This document shows, in pieces, positions 18,129 to 27,165 of a stretch of 64,000 nucleotides of DNA (position 1 is the stretch's first letter; the number at the start of each line of letters is the position of its first letter). The stretch spans positions 1 through 64,000 of the forward strand of contig JACZJK010000001.1 in NCBI GenBank assembly GCA_014860575.1. The letters are read 5' to 3'. A program made the position numbers and the translations under genes. The notes under the pieces are model-generated. The model had not been told where the DNA came from and did no database searches. It saw nothing but the letters and a program-made list of their open reading frames with translations. Source of the stretch: Bacteroidales bacterium. GTDB lineage: Bacteria > Bacteroidota > Bacteroidia > Bacteroidales > JAAYJT01.

Positions 18129-18221
18129 AAACAAATAGTCATGACAGGCTCAAAAGGCTTGTCAGGACTGGGGTTTCTACGTATGCTAATGACTTTGTAG
18201 ATAGTGATAAAATTGAATCTT

Positions 18222-18297
18222 GTCATCCTGAACGAAGTGAAGGATCTCTATATAGTTGTAAAACAGATTCTTCTCCGTCGCGGCAGATCAGAATGAC
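18222..18297. repeat. 76-bp element with GTCATYCTGA inverted ends
   Basis: Begins GTCATCCTGAACGAAGTGAAGG and ends TCAGAATGAC; the ends are 9/10 complementary. Sequences of this form are widespread as intergenic repeats in Bacteroidota genomes. Only one copy was noticed in this window. Confidence 0.65.
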
Positions 18298-18371
18298 AAA
18301 AAACGATAAAACCGAGAGTTTTGTGACATCCTCTTTTGAGGCATAACGACTTCTCGAAGTGGATTAAGTTC

Positions 18372-20096
18372 TTAAAACGAAAATCCCGCTCCTGCCATCA
18401 CAACCATTCGCTGACTGGGATAGTTGTACCAGTAAAAATGCCTTCCGGCAGTGAGGTTTCGGGCATCAAGGAAAAAATGCAGTTGATCGCTGTAACGGTA
18501 AGTGGCTCCCAGGCTCAGATCAAGCCAGGGCTTGATTTCCAAAGCCTCGAAAAGGTTGGTGGTCTCGTTTCTGACCTTAGCCCATGATTTGCCATTTGCA
18601 TGCAATCCTGCCCTGAAAGCAAGTTTATCAGAATAGTTATACCAGCCTTCAAAAAAGCTTGTAAATGAAGGTTTATGCCAGGCTTTCTCTTCCCTGTCGG
18701 GCGAATAATGAAAAATATCGAAGCCAGTATTGATCCTTAACTGCTGGGAGATAGCATACGTGCCTGAAATGCTCCCATGTACAAGGTTCATATTATCATA
18801 AATTATATTGAACCTGTTATGAGGCGGTAGCGTATCGTTTACGAAAAGAGGGATATCTCCGATGGTGCTGTTGGCAATACTCGCGGTAATATCAATGCGT
18901 TTGCCAGCGCTTCCCTGCAAGCCGCCATAAAAGCGTAATTTATGATCGGTATTGCGGTATTCCAGCGCGGAATGCAAAAATGGATTCTCTTCAACAAGAC
19001 TGGAAAACGAGTTCTTCTGTACTTTTCCGTCAATGCCAACAAAAACTGCGAGCCTGTCCTCAACCAGTTGAAGTCGTCCTTCAGCAATCGGGAAAAGCCG
19101 GAAATGAGTGGAAGTATCGGTATCGAACGCCAGGCCCAACCCGACCTTTATTTCATATTCCTGGTATTTGAACCGGTAATATGGCTGCACCTGAACCAGG
19201 GTATTATTCCATACTTTCAGGCTATCTGTTGTTTTAAAACTGCCAATGTCCAGTTTTAAGCCCAGGTTTTGCTTATCATCGGTTCGCATGAGACTAAATG
19301 ACGATTTCACATCCGAACCAAATTCAAAGCGATGCTCAGTGGTTTCAAAAAGATCGTTGATGAACCCATAACCGAGTTGGGCAGCGTAATGAAGTCCTTC
19401 CTGGTTCTTATTGTTGCTATTGGCTTTTATGTAAAGCCCGGCCTGGTTAAAGCGCTGACGAAGGTGTTCTTTGGATGTATTAAAAACAGTGTCAGGAAAT
19501 TCGGCTGCGAGAAACCCATAATGATGCAGCACATTGTGGTCGTATCTTGCTTCAGTTTCCAGCGTAAGTTCGTCAAAAAAGCGTTTGGCAGAAACCCTGA
19601 CAAGATTATCGCTGAAGGCGCTGTGCCCGTAATCCTTTATCTTTCCGTGCGTTGAAAGGTGCCTGACCTGGGTACTCAAAAGATATTTTGAGTTGCGAAG
19701 GCTTCCAGCGTTGAACTCAATATAGGGTGTCAAATAATTGCCAATGCCGGCACGAATATGATTGCGATAAATTGTACTTAATCGTTCATTAGCGGGAGAG
19801 GCTTCCTGAATAGCTTCGGTGCTGTGGGTCACATTAATTTTTTGAGGGGTAATGCTTATAACTACCGGGGGCATGCTGATTTCCTCTGTTTCTATCCTGG
19901 GCTGAAGATTGATCTTCACCACATCAGGAAGTGTGGGTTCGTAAGGTGCAATAACGGTGATTTCCTCTTTGTGTGGTGTCTGAGCCTGAATTTCCGGAGA
20001 AAGAAAACAGGATATGACTGCCACAAGCGCCACTGACAGGCTCAATATTTTATGCTGTAATTTCATTGCGATATTCATTTTCAGTGAATCAAACAT
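18372..20096 (-). CDS. Outer-membrane beta-barrel protein paired with TPR protein
   Basis: 574 aa. Signal peptide region ends PEIQAQ (about residue 39 counting from the overlapping start; the MKLQHKILSLSVALV start at residue 11 gives a more normal signal length). A short periplasmic stretch EEITVIAPYEPTLPDVVKIN is followed by many alternating strands and a C-terminal MVVMAGAGFSF ending in Phe. It resembles TonB-receptor-like barrels but has no plug domain of normal size. The start overlaps the stop of the TPR gene by one base (TAATG), implying translational coupling. Function unknown; the tight pairing suggests a complex across the outer membrane. Confidence 0.7.
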   Translation of the reverse strand: MFDSLKMNIAMKLQHKILSLSVALVAVISCFLSPEIQAQTPHKEEITVIAPYEPTLPDVVKINLQPRIETEEISMPPVVISITPQKINVTHSTEAIQEASPANERLSTIYRNHIRAGIGNYLTPYIEFNAGSLRNSKYLLSTQVRHLSTHGKIKDYGHSAFSDNLVRVSAKRFFDELTLETEARYDHNVLHHYGFLAAEFPDTVFNTSKEHLRQRFNQAGLYIKANSNNKNQEGLHYAAQLGYGFINDLFETTEHRFEFGSDVKSSFSLMRTDDKQNLGLKLDIGSFKTTDSLKVWNNTLVQVQPYYRFKYQEYEIKVGLGLAFDTDTSTHFRLFPIAEGRLQLVEDRLAVFVGIDGKVQKNSFSSLVEENPFLHSALEYRNTDHKLRFYGGLQGSAGKRIDITASIANSTIGDIPLFVNDTLPPHNRFNIIYDNMNLVHGSISGTYAISQQLRINTGFDIFHYSPDREEKAWHKPSFTSFFEGWYNYSDKLAFRAGLHANGKSWAKVRNETTNLFEALEIKPWLDLSLGATYRYSDQLHFFLDARNLTAGRHFYWYNYPSQRMVVMAGAGFSF

Positions 20097-23000
20097 TAAT
20101 TGCTTCCCAGTTCAGGTAAAGCATTGAGTTTTTGCCTTGCAACTTCCTTCAGGTCTTCGCCCTGGTAATTCTCAATGATGCTTAACAAGGTCTGGCGTGC
20201 CTGGAAAATATTCCCTGTATCACGGTAAATATCGGCAAGCATAATGAACCCGCTGGCAACCCAATAATCGTAGGAGGCATAATTGGCTGAAAGCTCAAAA
20301 ATTGTGTTCTCAGCTTCGGTGGTTTTGTTTTGCTTAAACTGAACCGAAGCAAGGTGGTAGGTGGCTTCGGCGCCATAAGCTCCTCTTGGAGATAAGCGGA
20401 TGGCCTGCCTGAACGATTCAAGTGCTTTTTCATCCTGTTGCAGCACCCTGGCAGCTTTGCCGGCAAGAAGGTGAATTTCGGCAAGCGAAGATTCGGGAAC
20501 CCTCTCATCAGCTAAAAGTTTCTCGGCCGCCACCAAGGTTGCGCTGTAATCATCGAGTTGTTTGCTGGTGTGCAACTGGCCTGTGATGGCTTCAATGCGT
20601 ATAGTGGGATTGCCGGCGATTTCTTCGAGTTCAACATACTGCCCGCGCGCTTTTTCATAGTTTTTTAGATCATGGTTGATCCTGGCTGCACGCTGCAACG
20701 ATCGCTCTGTAAATTCAGAACGCGGCCTTTCAATTACTTTCTCGTAACTTCCCAATGCTTCCGCAGTATTGTTTTCCCTCATTTCACATTCTGCTTTATA
20801 AAAATTGGCGTGAAGCGAATAAAATCCCTGCGGATAGCGTGTAAGGTAATTTGCGAAACCAGGTTTTGCACTGTTACAATCACCCGCCATATACCTGTTC
20901 ATAGCAGCAATGTAGATCAGCGAATCCTGCTCGCGGTCAGTAACCTGGGCAAAGGAAAGCTTGCTTGAATAAGTGATAAACTCATCCACATTGTTCAAAT
21001 CAACATAAATATTCCTGATGTTCGACAGTGCTTCGTGCGCTTCGGGAGATCCGGGATAATCCTGCACAACTTTTTTAAATGTTTCGAGTGCACGCGAATT
21101 GTCGTTGGTATTGTAATACACCAAACCGGTTTTCATCAGCGACGTTCGCACAAGGTTACTGCCCGGATAATTTTTTATCAGGGCGCTGAAAAACTGCAGC
21201 GCTTCGCTGTTTTGGTTCAGGATCAGGGCGGTGTTGCCCATTTCATAAAAGGCTTCGGCGGCGTATGGCGATGTGCTGTACTCGCGCTGAAATGCCCTCA
21301 AAGTGGCGATCTTACCTTGCTGATCGCCCAAAGCGCCCTGGGCACGTGCCTTCTGGAATGTTGCATAATCTGACTCGCCCCCACCGGTTCGTATTGCTTT
21401 ATCATATTGTTGAATGGCGTTCTGATAACTTTTGGAAATAAAATTTGCATCACCAATTCGTAAATATGCATCGCTGACCATTCGTTTGTTTTCCCTGGCT
21501 TCATTCGCCAGGAAACGGTTGAAGGACTGAAGGGCCAGGTTATAATTTTTCTGCTGGAAGTAAATATAGCCGAGGTTGTAATGCGCAAAATGAAACATGG
21601 GAAGGTTTCGCGCTCCGCTGGCATTTATGAAGCGATTAAAATAATTGATAGCCAGGTCGTTTTGCGTCAACCTGAAATACGCTTCGCCGGTCCAGAAAAG
21701 AGAATTGGCGTTTAAAGCAGCATCAACAGGGTTTTCCTGCGATTTCTTGAACATGGCAATCGCATTGAAATGATCACGGTCGTTAAAAAGTTCAATGCCC
21801 CGGTAATACGTAATTTTCTGGTAAGCTTCCTTGAGCCGGTTGTCCTTTTCCTTTATATTCTCTATTGAAGCCAATGCCTCCCGGTAATTATTCGTGGTCA
21901 GATACAAATGCACAAGGTACGAAAGCGCTTCCTGACGGCGGATTCCGTTGGGATAATCGCTGAGGTACTGGTTAAGCGCTTTGATGGATTCATTGTAAGG
22001 ATTTGCGCTTGTTTCAAGCGACAGTTTTGCGTAGTTAAACAGTGCATCTTCCCTGATTGCCGGGTTGAACGGCATCCTGTATGCCGAATTGAAAGCGTCG
22101 CCGGCATATTGCTTTTGGCCGGTTTTCAGGTAAGCATCGGCGAGATGGTAATACGCATATTGGCTTAACGAATCATCGAGACTGGTAACCGGCTGAAAAT
22201 AACGGATGGCTTCGGCATAATTTTCTTTCAGATAATTCAGGAATGCCAGTTGATACGACTCTTCGCGGGTGGGCTGGCGGCGATTGTTGTCGTGATAAAA
22301 TTGCAACACGCGCAATGCTTCATCATAATTTCCGATCCGGTAATAAGAATCACCTATCATTCGGGCCATTTCCAGGTTCTGGCGGCTGCGTTCTGAAGTG
22401 AACATGGGCATTCCATGTTGGATCACCTCATCATATTGACCCTGCATATAATAAATATGAACAATGTAATGCGGAACTATTGAGCGGTATGCCCGTTCAT
22501 TTTTAATTTTATCGAAATCAAGCAACGCTTTTTCATATTCCCCGTCGAGGTAAGAAAGGTGTGCATAATAATAAGTAGCCTGTATGGTGTAATCGGTTTG
22601 GGTTTCGCGTACCTGGTTGAAATTTTGTTTCGCCTTGGCATTATCTCCGGCGCGCATATAGCCGAATCCCATTTTGAAATAGAGTTCTGCCAGCTCCTTA
22701 TTGCTCAGCGCCCTGGCATTGACTTCCTCAAAAGACCGTAAGGCTCCCCGGTAGTTCTTTTTCTTAAACTGAAGCGCTCCCAGCTTGAAATATGCTAAAT
22801 TACGCACAGAGCTCTCAGGGTTCCTGGCTAAAAAATCTTCAAGTAGAAATTCAGCATCGTTGTGTTCAAGTTCTACAGCGCTGAGGGCAGTATAATATGC
22901 TGCCTGGACTTTCAGAAGCGGATCGGCTTCAGAGGAAGGATCGGCAATACTCTCAAAAAGTGGCCTGGCGGCAGCATATTTCCCCAATTCAAATAATGCC

Positions 23001-23116
23001 TCCGCCTGCCTGAATTGTTCAGCATACGATGGAAGAGATTTGGTTTGCTGTGCTTGTAGCTGATGACCTGAAACGGCCAGCAGGATCAGGAATGAAAAAA
23101 CAGATTTTTTTATCAT
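20096..23116 (-). CDS. Large periplasmic TPR-repeat protein
   Basis: 1006 aa. Signal peptide MIKKSVFSFLILLAVSGHQLQAQ, then TPR helices over almost the whole length, with typical units such as GKYAAARPLFESIAD, AYYTALSAVELEHND and NYRGALRSFEEVNAR. No lipobox Cys, so a soluble periplasmic scaffold rather than a SprE/PorW-type lipoprotein. It precedes the barrel gene with a TAATG overlap and follows anmK by 50 bp. TPR scaffolds of this size in Bacteroidota support envelope complexes; a direct link to cell-wall remodelling is suggested only by the murF-anmK neighbourhood. Confidence 0.8.
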   Translation of the reverse strand: MIKKSVFSFLILLAVSGHQLQAQQTKSLPSYAEQFRQAEALFELGKYAAARPLFESIADPSSEADPLLKVQAAYYTALSAVELEHNDAEFLLEDFLARNPESSVRNLAYFKLGALQFKKKNYRGALRSFEEVNARALSNKELAELYFKMGFGYMRAGDNAKAKQNFNQVRETQTDYTIQATYYYAHLSYLDGEYEKALLDFDKIKNERAYRSIVPHYIVHIYYMQGQYDEVIQHGMPMFTSERSRQNLEMARMIGDSYYRIGNYDEALRVLQFYHDNNRRQPTREESYQLAFLNYLKENYAEAIRYFQPVTSLDDSLSQYAYYHLADAYLKTGQKQYAGDAFNSAYRMPFNPAIREDALFNYAKLSLETSANPYNESIKALNQYLSDYPNGIRRQEALSYLVHLYLTTNNYREALASIENIKEKDNRLKEAYQKITYYRGIELFNDRDHFNAIAMFKKSQENPVDAALNANSLFWTGEAYFRLTQNDLAINYFNRFINASGARNLPMFHFAHYNLGYIYFQQKNYNLALQSFNRFLANEARENKRMVSDAYLRIGDANFISKSYQNAIQQYDKAIRTGGGESDYATFQKARAQGALGDQQGKIATLRAFQREYSTSPYAAEAFYEMGNTALILNQNSEALQFFSALIKNYPGSNLVRTSLMKTGLVYYNTNDNSRALETFKKVVQDYPGSPEAHEALSNIRNIYVDLNNVDEFITYSSKLSFAQVTDREQDSLIYIAAMNRYMAGDCNSAKPGFANYLTRYPQGFYSLHANFYKAECEMRENNTAEALGSYEKVIERPRSEFTERSLQRAARINHDLKNYEKARGQYVELEEIAGNPTIRIEAITGQLHTSKQLDDYSATLVAAEKLLADERVPESSLAEIHLLAGKAARVLQQDEKALESFRQAIRLSPRGAYGAEATYHLASVQFKQNKTTEAENTIFELSANYASYDYWVASGFIMLADIYRDTGNIFQARQTLLSIIENYQGEDLKEVARQKLNALPELGSN

Positions 23117-23166
23117 GGTTTAGCAGGTGAACTGAATCATGATCAGAAAACGTAAGATGTGCGGGC

Positions 23167-24246
23167 TTATTTTGCAGGCAGGTAAACTGCCCCTCCACAG
23201 GAATCGGCAATGGCGCCGGTGGCTGATGAAAGGATGTTGGTTTTACCGGACCACCGCAGCAATCCCAATAAGGCGAATATGAGGGCTTCTTTGTATTCTA
23301 TCGTCTCATTATCAGGAATGACCAGCTTACAGCCACAGGCTTTTTCTATATTGCTGATCAGAAAAAGATTGTGCGCTCCCCCACCGGTAAGCAATATTTC
23401 TTTGATCTTGTATTGTCTAACGATCCTGCCTATTTGTACTGAAATATGCTCCACAAAGGTTCGCAATAAATCATTTACCGGATAATTAGAATCCTCCAGG
23501 ATAGGAAACATTTGCCTGATCAACATTTCGGTTCCCAGCGATTTTGGTGCTGGAAGTTCATAATAAAGCAAGCTGTTTAGCTTTTCAAGCAATGGTTCTA
23601 TGATTTGGCCATCTCTCGCCAGGTTGCCATTAAAATCAAATTCATGACCCAGTTTACCGGCCAATTGGTTCAATACCGTGTTTACCGGGCAAATGTCGAA
23701 TGCGATCCGTTTACCATCACGTTTCAACGAAATATTTGAGAACCCGCCAAGGTTCAGGCAGGCATCATATTGCGAAAAGAGAATTTCATCACCCATTGGA
23801 ACCAATGGCGCGCCCTGTCCTCCAAGGCATACATCCATTGCCCTGAAATCACAAACAACCGGTTTTCCGCCGGCGGCAGCAATCGCAGCACCATTGCCAA
23901 TCTGCATGCTGAACCCTGTTTGGGGATCGTGAAAAACAGTGTGACCATGAGAAGCAATGAGTATAGGATCGAAATTAGTTCTAGTATGAAAGCTTTTGGC
24001 CAGTTCACCGCTCAGCCTGCCATAGTCGAAATGTATTTTTGCAAGTTCAGCAGCGCTTGCATTGAATAATGATTGCAGCCTGCTTTTCCATTCAGGCGTA
24101 TATGGCCAGGTAACAGTATGCTCAATTGTATATTCCCATTTCCCGTCACGAACACGAAAAATACAGGCTGCCATGTCCATGCCATCCAGTGAAGTGCCCG
24201 ACATAATGCCTGTGACCCTGTAAATAGTGTTTTCGTTGAAATCCAT
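23167..24246 (-). CDS. anmK: Anhydro-N-acetylmuramic acid kinase
   Basis: 359 aa from the ATG at 24246. The frame extends upstream into murF, but MDFNENTIYRVTGIMSGTSLDGMD is the family start. Motifs: GIMSGTSLDG (ATP phosphate loop), ASHGHTVFHD, IGNGAAIAAAGGKPVVCDFR, and LTGGGAHN near the C-terminus. It phosphorylates and opens 1,6-anhydroMurNAc released by cell-wall turnover, giving MurNAc-6-P for recycling. It starts 8 bp after the murF stop, so synthesis and recycling genes are in one operon. Confidence 0.95.
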   Translation of the reverse strand: MDFNENTIYRVTGIMSGTSLDGMDMAACIFRVRDGKWEYTIEHTVTWPYTPEWKSRLQSLFNASAAELAKIHFDYGRLSGELAKSFHTRTNFDPILIASHGHTVFHDPQTGFSMQIGNGAAIAAAGGKPVVCDFRAMDVCLGGQGAPLVPMGDEILFSQYDACLNLGGFSNISLKRDGKRIAFDICPVNTVLNQLAGKLGHEFDFNGNLARDGQIIEPLLEKLNSLLYYELPAPKSLGTEMLIRQMFPILEDSNYPVNDLLRTFVEHISVQIGRIVRQYKIKEILLTGGGAHNLFLISNIEKACGCKLVIPDNETIEYKEALIFALLGLLRWSGKTNILSSATGAIADSCGGAVYLPAK

Positions 24247-24254
24247 CAGATGAG

Positions 24255-25559
24255 TTAAAGTTCGTCGAGTAAAGTTTCGAGCCGCATTTTGCGCGAACCT
24301 TTTACCAGAATGCTGAACCCTTTGACTTGCTGCTGTGCAAGCCAATGTTTTGCCTCTATCGTATCATCAATAAAAGTGCAAACAGGATCGGCGATTTTAT
24401 GAAGACTGAAACTAGTGCCGACAAAAAGAACTTTCTCAAATCCTGCTTTCAGAACCTTGCCGATAATAGCTTTGTGCTCCGCATCCGCAAATTCACCAAG
24501 TTCGAACATATCACCTAAAATACACATCTTGGGCTGCCCGGGGGAAGCGCTGAAACTTTCAAGGGCAACATCCATACTCGAAGGATTGGCATTGTAAGCA
24601 TCAAGTATTACCTGATTTTTCGCAGTAGTAATAATTTGCGAGCGGTTGTTTCGCGGAATATATGATTCAATAACATCGATTATATCGTTGACGGCAACCC
24701 CGAAATATCTTCCTATGCAAATGGCTGCCAATATATTATTTGCATTGTACGATCCAGCAAGTTGACTATGAACTTTGTATTTAGTGCAGTTTTCCGAACA
24801 ATCGAGTGAAATGAATGGGTGCCTGCTTGTGATCTCTCCCCTGTAATCTGCCGTTGGATCTATACCATAAGTGACTCGGGAAATATCTCCTGCATGCTTA
24901 ATAAGTAAATCATCACAAATATTTACGAAAACCTTACCCGTGTTTTGCCTGATAGCTGCATACAATTCGGATTTGGCTGTAATTACATTTTCAAAACTAC
25001 CGAAGCCTTCAAGATGGGCCCGGCCAATATTTGTGATTAAACCATAGGTTGGCAATACGAGTTCGCAAAGTTTTTTGATCTCCCCTACATGGTTCGCGCC
25101 AATCTCAATAACGGCAATACGGTGAGTCGCATTCAACTGTAGCAGCGTGAGTGGTACGCCAATATGATTATTCAGGTTTCCCTGTGTGAATAAACATGGA
25201 TATTTATTACTGAGAACCGCGGCAACAAGTTCTTTGGTTGTAGTTTTTCCGTTCGAGCCTGTAATGGCAATCACAGGAATGTTGAACTGGTTTCGGTGAT
25301 ATGTTGCCAGCTGCTGTAATGTGCTGAGCACATCGTCAACAAAAATATGTTTGTCGGATGCGACTACGTTGGGATTATCAACAATGGCATAGGCTGCTCC
25401 ATTCTCAAGCGCATCGCTGGCAAAAAAGTTGGCATCATGGGTTTCTCCCTTCAGGGCGAAGAACAGGCAGTTTTCAGGAATAATCCTTGAATCAAGACTG
25501 ATATGAGGATGCTCAGTAAAAAGCTTGTAAAGTTGAGCTTGATCCATAGGCCTGTGCAT
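24255..25559 (-). CDS. murF: UDP-MurNAc-tripeptide--D-Ala-D-Ala ligase
   Basis: 434 aa, cytoplasmic Mur ligase that adds D-Ala-D-Ala to the muropeptide precursor. ATP loop AITGSNGKTTTKE (G101-K105), then LNNHIGVPLTLL, EIGANHVGEI and NPSSMDVAL, all normal for MurF. An alternative Met four codons in (25547) is possible. The start codon is one base beyond the T-run of a long hairpin that separates it from gldJ; a gldJ-murF order is also known from flavobacteria. Confidence 0.94.
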   Translation of the reverse strand: MHRPMDQAQLYKLFTEHPHISLDSRIIPENCLFFALKGETHDANFFASDALENGAAYAIVDNPNVVASDKHIFVDDVLSTLQQLATYHRNQFNIPVIAITGSNGKTTTKELVAAVLSNKYPCLFTQGNLNNHIGVPLTLLQLNATHRIAVIEIGANHVGEIKKLCELVLPTYGLITNIGRAHLEGFGSFENVITAKSELYAAIRQNTGKVFVNICDDLLIKHAGDISRVTYGIDPTADYRGEITSRHPFISLDCSENCTKYKVHSQLAGSYNANNILAAICIGRYFGVAVNDIIDVIESYIPRNNRSQIITTAKNQVILDAYNANPSSMDVALESFSASPGQPKMCILGDMFELGEFADAEHKAIIGKVLKAGFEKVLFVGTSFSLHKIADPVCTFIDDTIEAKHWLAQQQVKGFSILVKGSRKMRLETLLDEL

Positions 25560-25638
25560 TAAAAAAATCTGCCCGGAAAGTAACCGCTGCCTTCACCATA
25601 CAAGATGGTTGTGAGCGCTGGGGTACTTTGCGGGCAGA
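25560..25638 (-). terminator. Long hairpin with T-run between gldJ and murF
   Basis: On the minus strand, TCTGCCCGCAAAGTA and TACTTTCCGGGCAGA (25638-25624 and 25581-25567) pair in 14 of 15 positions. An inner hairpin around ACCAT-CTTGT-ATGGT fills the loop. TTTTTT (25566-25561) follows directly, then one base and the murF ATG. This is the form of an intrinsic terminator or attenuator; whether it stops transcription is not known. Confidence 0.6.
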
Positions 25639-25655
25639 AAAGATTGAAAATATAT

Positions 25656-27134
25656 TTATCTTTTTCCTGCCATTTCCGGGCTACCAACACGCGTCATTGC
25701 GCAGCGGAAACCAATGTTATTTGTGGATTTATCCTGTTCAAGAAAACGGCGTGCTCCCGGAGAAAGGAAATAGGCCGGATCGCGCCATGAGCCTCCTTTG
25801 TAAACTCTTGATTTATCGCTGATCAAAGATGTTTTTGCGTACTCATACATCTTATTGGTGGTGTTTTCCTCTGGCGTGATGGTCCAGTCAGAATCAATGT
25901 TTGACTGGTGATCGCCATCACGGTAGTTGATATTGTCGGCCTGGCGGTAGTTATAACGTCCCGATGCTTCTTCGAGTGTAACATCACGGTATTGTATTCT
26001 CCCCAGGCTGTCTTTTTCAACCAGGAATCCTTCATCATCGGTAACACGGGTTTGAAAAACATTGCCACGGAAGGGGCGGTAATCTGCAACATCTGAGAAC
26101 GACATGGGGCGGTAAACATCCAGCACCCATTCGGCCACGTTGCCGGCCATATTGTACAAGCCAAAGTCATTGGGCCAGAAAGCCCGAACATCGGCGGGAA
26201 TATCGGCAGCATCATTCAGTGATCCTGCTACTCCCATATAGTCTCCACGTCCGCGACGGAAATTGGCCATGAATTCACCGTAGCTTTTACGTTCGTCGGA
26301 ACGAAGGTTTTCTCCCTGCCAGGGATACATCCGTCTCTCAACAATGCGCTCATATTTGGTTTCGCCAATCAGGCCGAGTGCTGCATATTCCCATTCGGCT
26401 TCGGTTGGAAGGCGGTAACGCGGTAGTAAAATTCCATCTTCGAGGCGGGCAATACGCTCGCCAGTGCCGGCTGGATTTAAATCCGGCAAAGGTTTGTTGA
26501 CCAGTCCCTGGTATTGTCCGGCCAGGTAGGCTTCAGTATTAAAGTTTTCTTTTGGCGTCTGATCCGGATCTAACTCAAGGATGCCTTGTTTTACGAGCAT
26601 CATTTCGTTTACCCTGTCAGTACGCCATGAGCAATAATCATTGGCCTGAACCCAGGAGACTCCTACAACAGGGTAATTTCTGTAAGCCGGGTGTCTTAAA
26701 TAAGTTTCCACAAGTGGTTCATTGTAGGCAAGCTTTTCGCGCCAAACAAGTGTATCGGGCAGGGCTTTGCGGTAAACCTCGGGATAATCGGTTCCAAAAA
26801 CCCGGTTCAACCAATATAAATACTCAAGGTAATCAACGTTTGAAACCTCTGTTTCGTCCATGTAAAAACTTGGAACCGTTACCCGCCTTGGAGTATTGTC
26901 CCAATCATGCATGGGATGGTCAAGGGTTCTGCCCATTACAAAGGATCCTCCTTCAATTAAGACGAGGCCGGGACCGGTGATCTGGTCACGGTAAGGCATT
27001 ACCTCAAAACCTCCTGTTTGAGGGTCGTTATATTCCCAGCCGGTTGTTCGTGAACGCTCTTTTGAGCAGGAGGAAACGAGCACAAAAAGTGCAAACATTA
27101 ATAAGAAACTGATGCTTCTGTTCTTCAGGATCAT
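25656..27134 (-). CDS. gldJ: T9SS lipoprotein GldJ (SUMF1/FGE-like domain)
   Basis: 492 aa outer-membrane lipoprotein: signal with lipobox VSSC (C23), then ERSRTTGWEYNDPQTGGF, TGPGLVLIEGGSFVMGR, HDWDNTPRRVTVPSFYMDETEVSNVDYLEYL and RLPTEAEWEYAALG, ending with the FGE-type KGGSWRDPAYFLSPGARRF and GFRC. In flavobacteria GldJ is needed for T9SS and gliding and is related to GldK/PorK. The GWxxN...GGF opening and MHDW motif fit GldJ better than GldK. It has no formylglycine-generating role expected. Downstream of a PorP/SprF-type gene by 31 bp, facing the porU-porV genes. Confidence 0.88.
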   Translation of the reverse strand: MILKNRSISFLLMFALFVLVSSCSKERSRTTGWEYNDPQTGGFEVMPYRDQITGPGLVLIEGGSFVMGRTLDHPMHDWDNTPRRVTVPSFYMDETEVSNVDYLEYLYWLNRVFGTDYPEVYRKALPDTLVWREKLAYNEPLVETYLRHPAYRNYPVVGVSWVQANDYCSWRTDRVNEMMLVKQGILELDPDQTPKENFNTEAYLAGQYQGLVNKPLPDLNPAGTGERIARLEDGILLPRYRLPTEAEWEYAALGLIGETKYERIVERRMYPWQGENLRSDERKSYGEFMANFRRGRGDYMGVAGSLNDAADIPADVRAFWPNDFGLYNMAGNVAEWVLDVYRPMSFSDVADYRPFRGNVFQTRVTDDEGFLVEKDSLGRIQYRDVTLEEASGRYNYRQADNINYRDGDHQSNIDSDWTITPEENTTNKMYEYAKTSLISDKSRVYKGGSWRDPAYFLSPGARRFLEQDKSTNNIGFRCAMTRVGSPEMAGKR

Positions 27135-27165
27135 TGTTGTTTGAAATTTTATTTACTGATAATAA

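Noticed and set aside
20096-23116. SprE/PorW (T9SS TPR lipoprotein)
   Set aside because: No lipobox Cys after the signal peptide, and the gene is tied to a barrel gene rather than to known T9SS parts.
25656-27134. GldK/PorK instead of GldJ
   Set aside because: The GWEYND...GGF opening, MHDWDN motif and the murF neighbour match GldJ; no porL/M/N genes follow as they would after porK.
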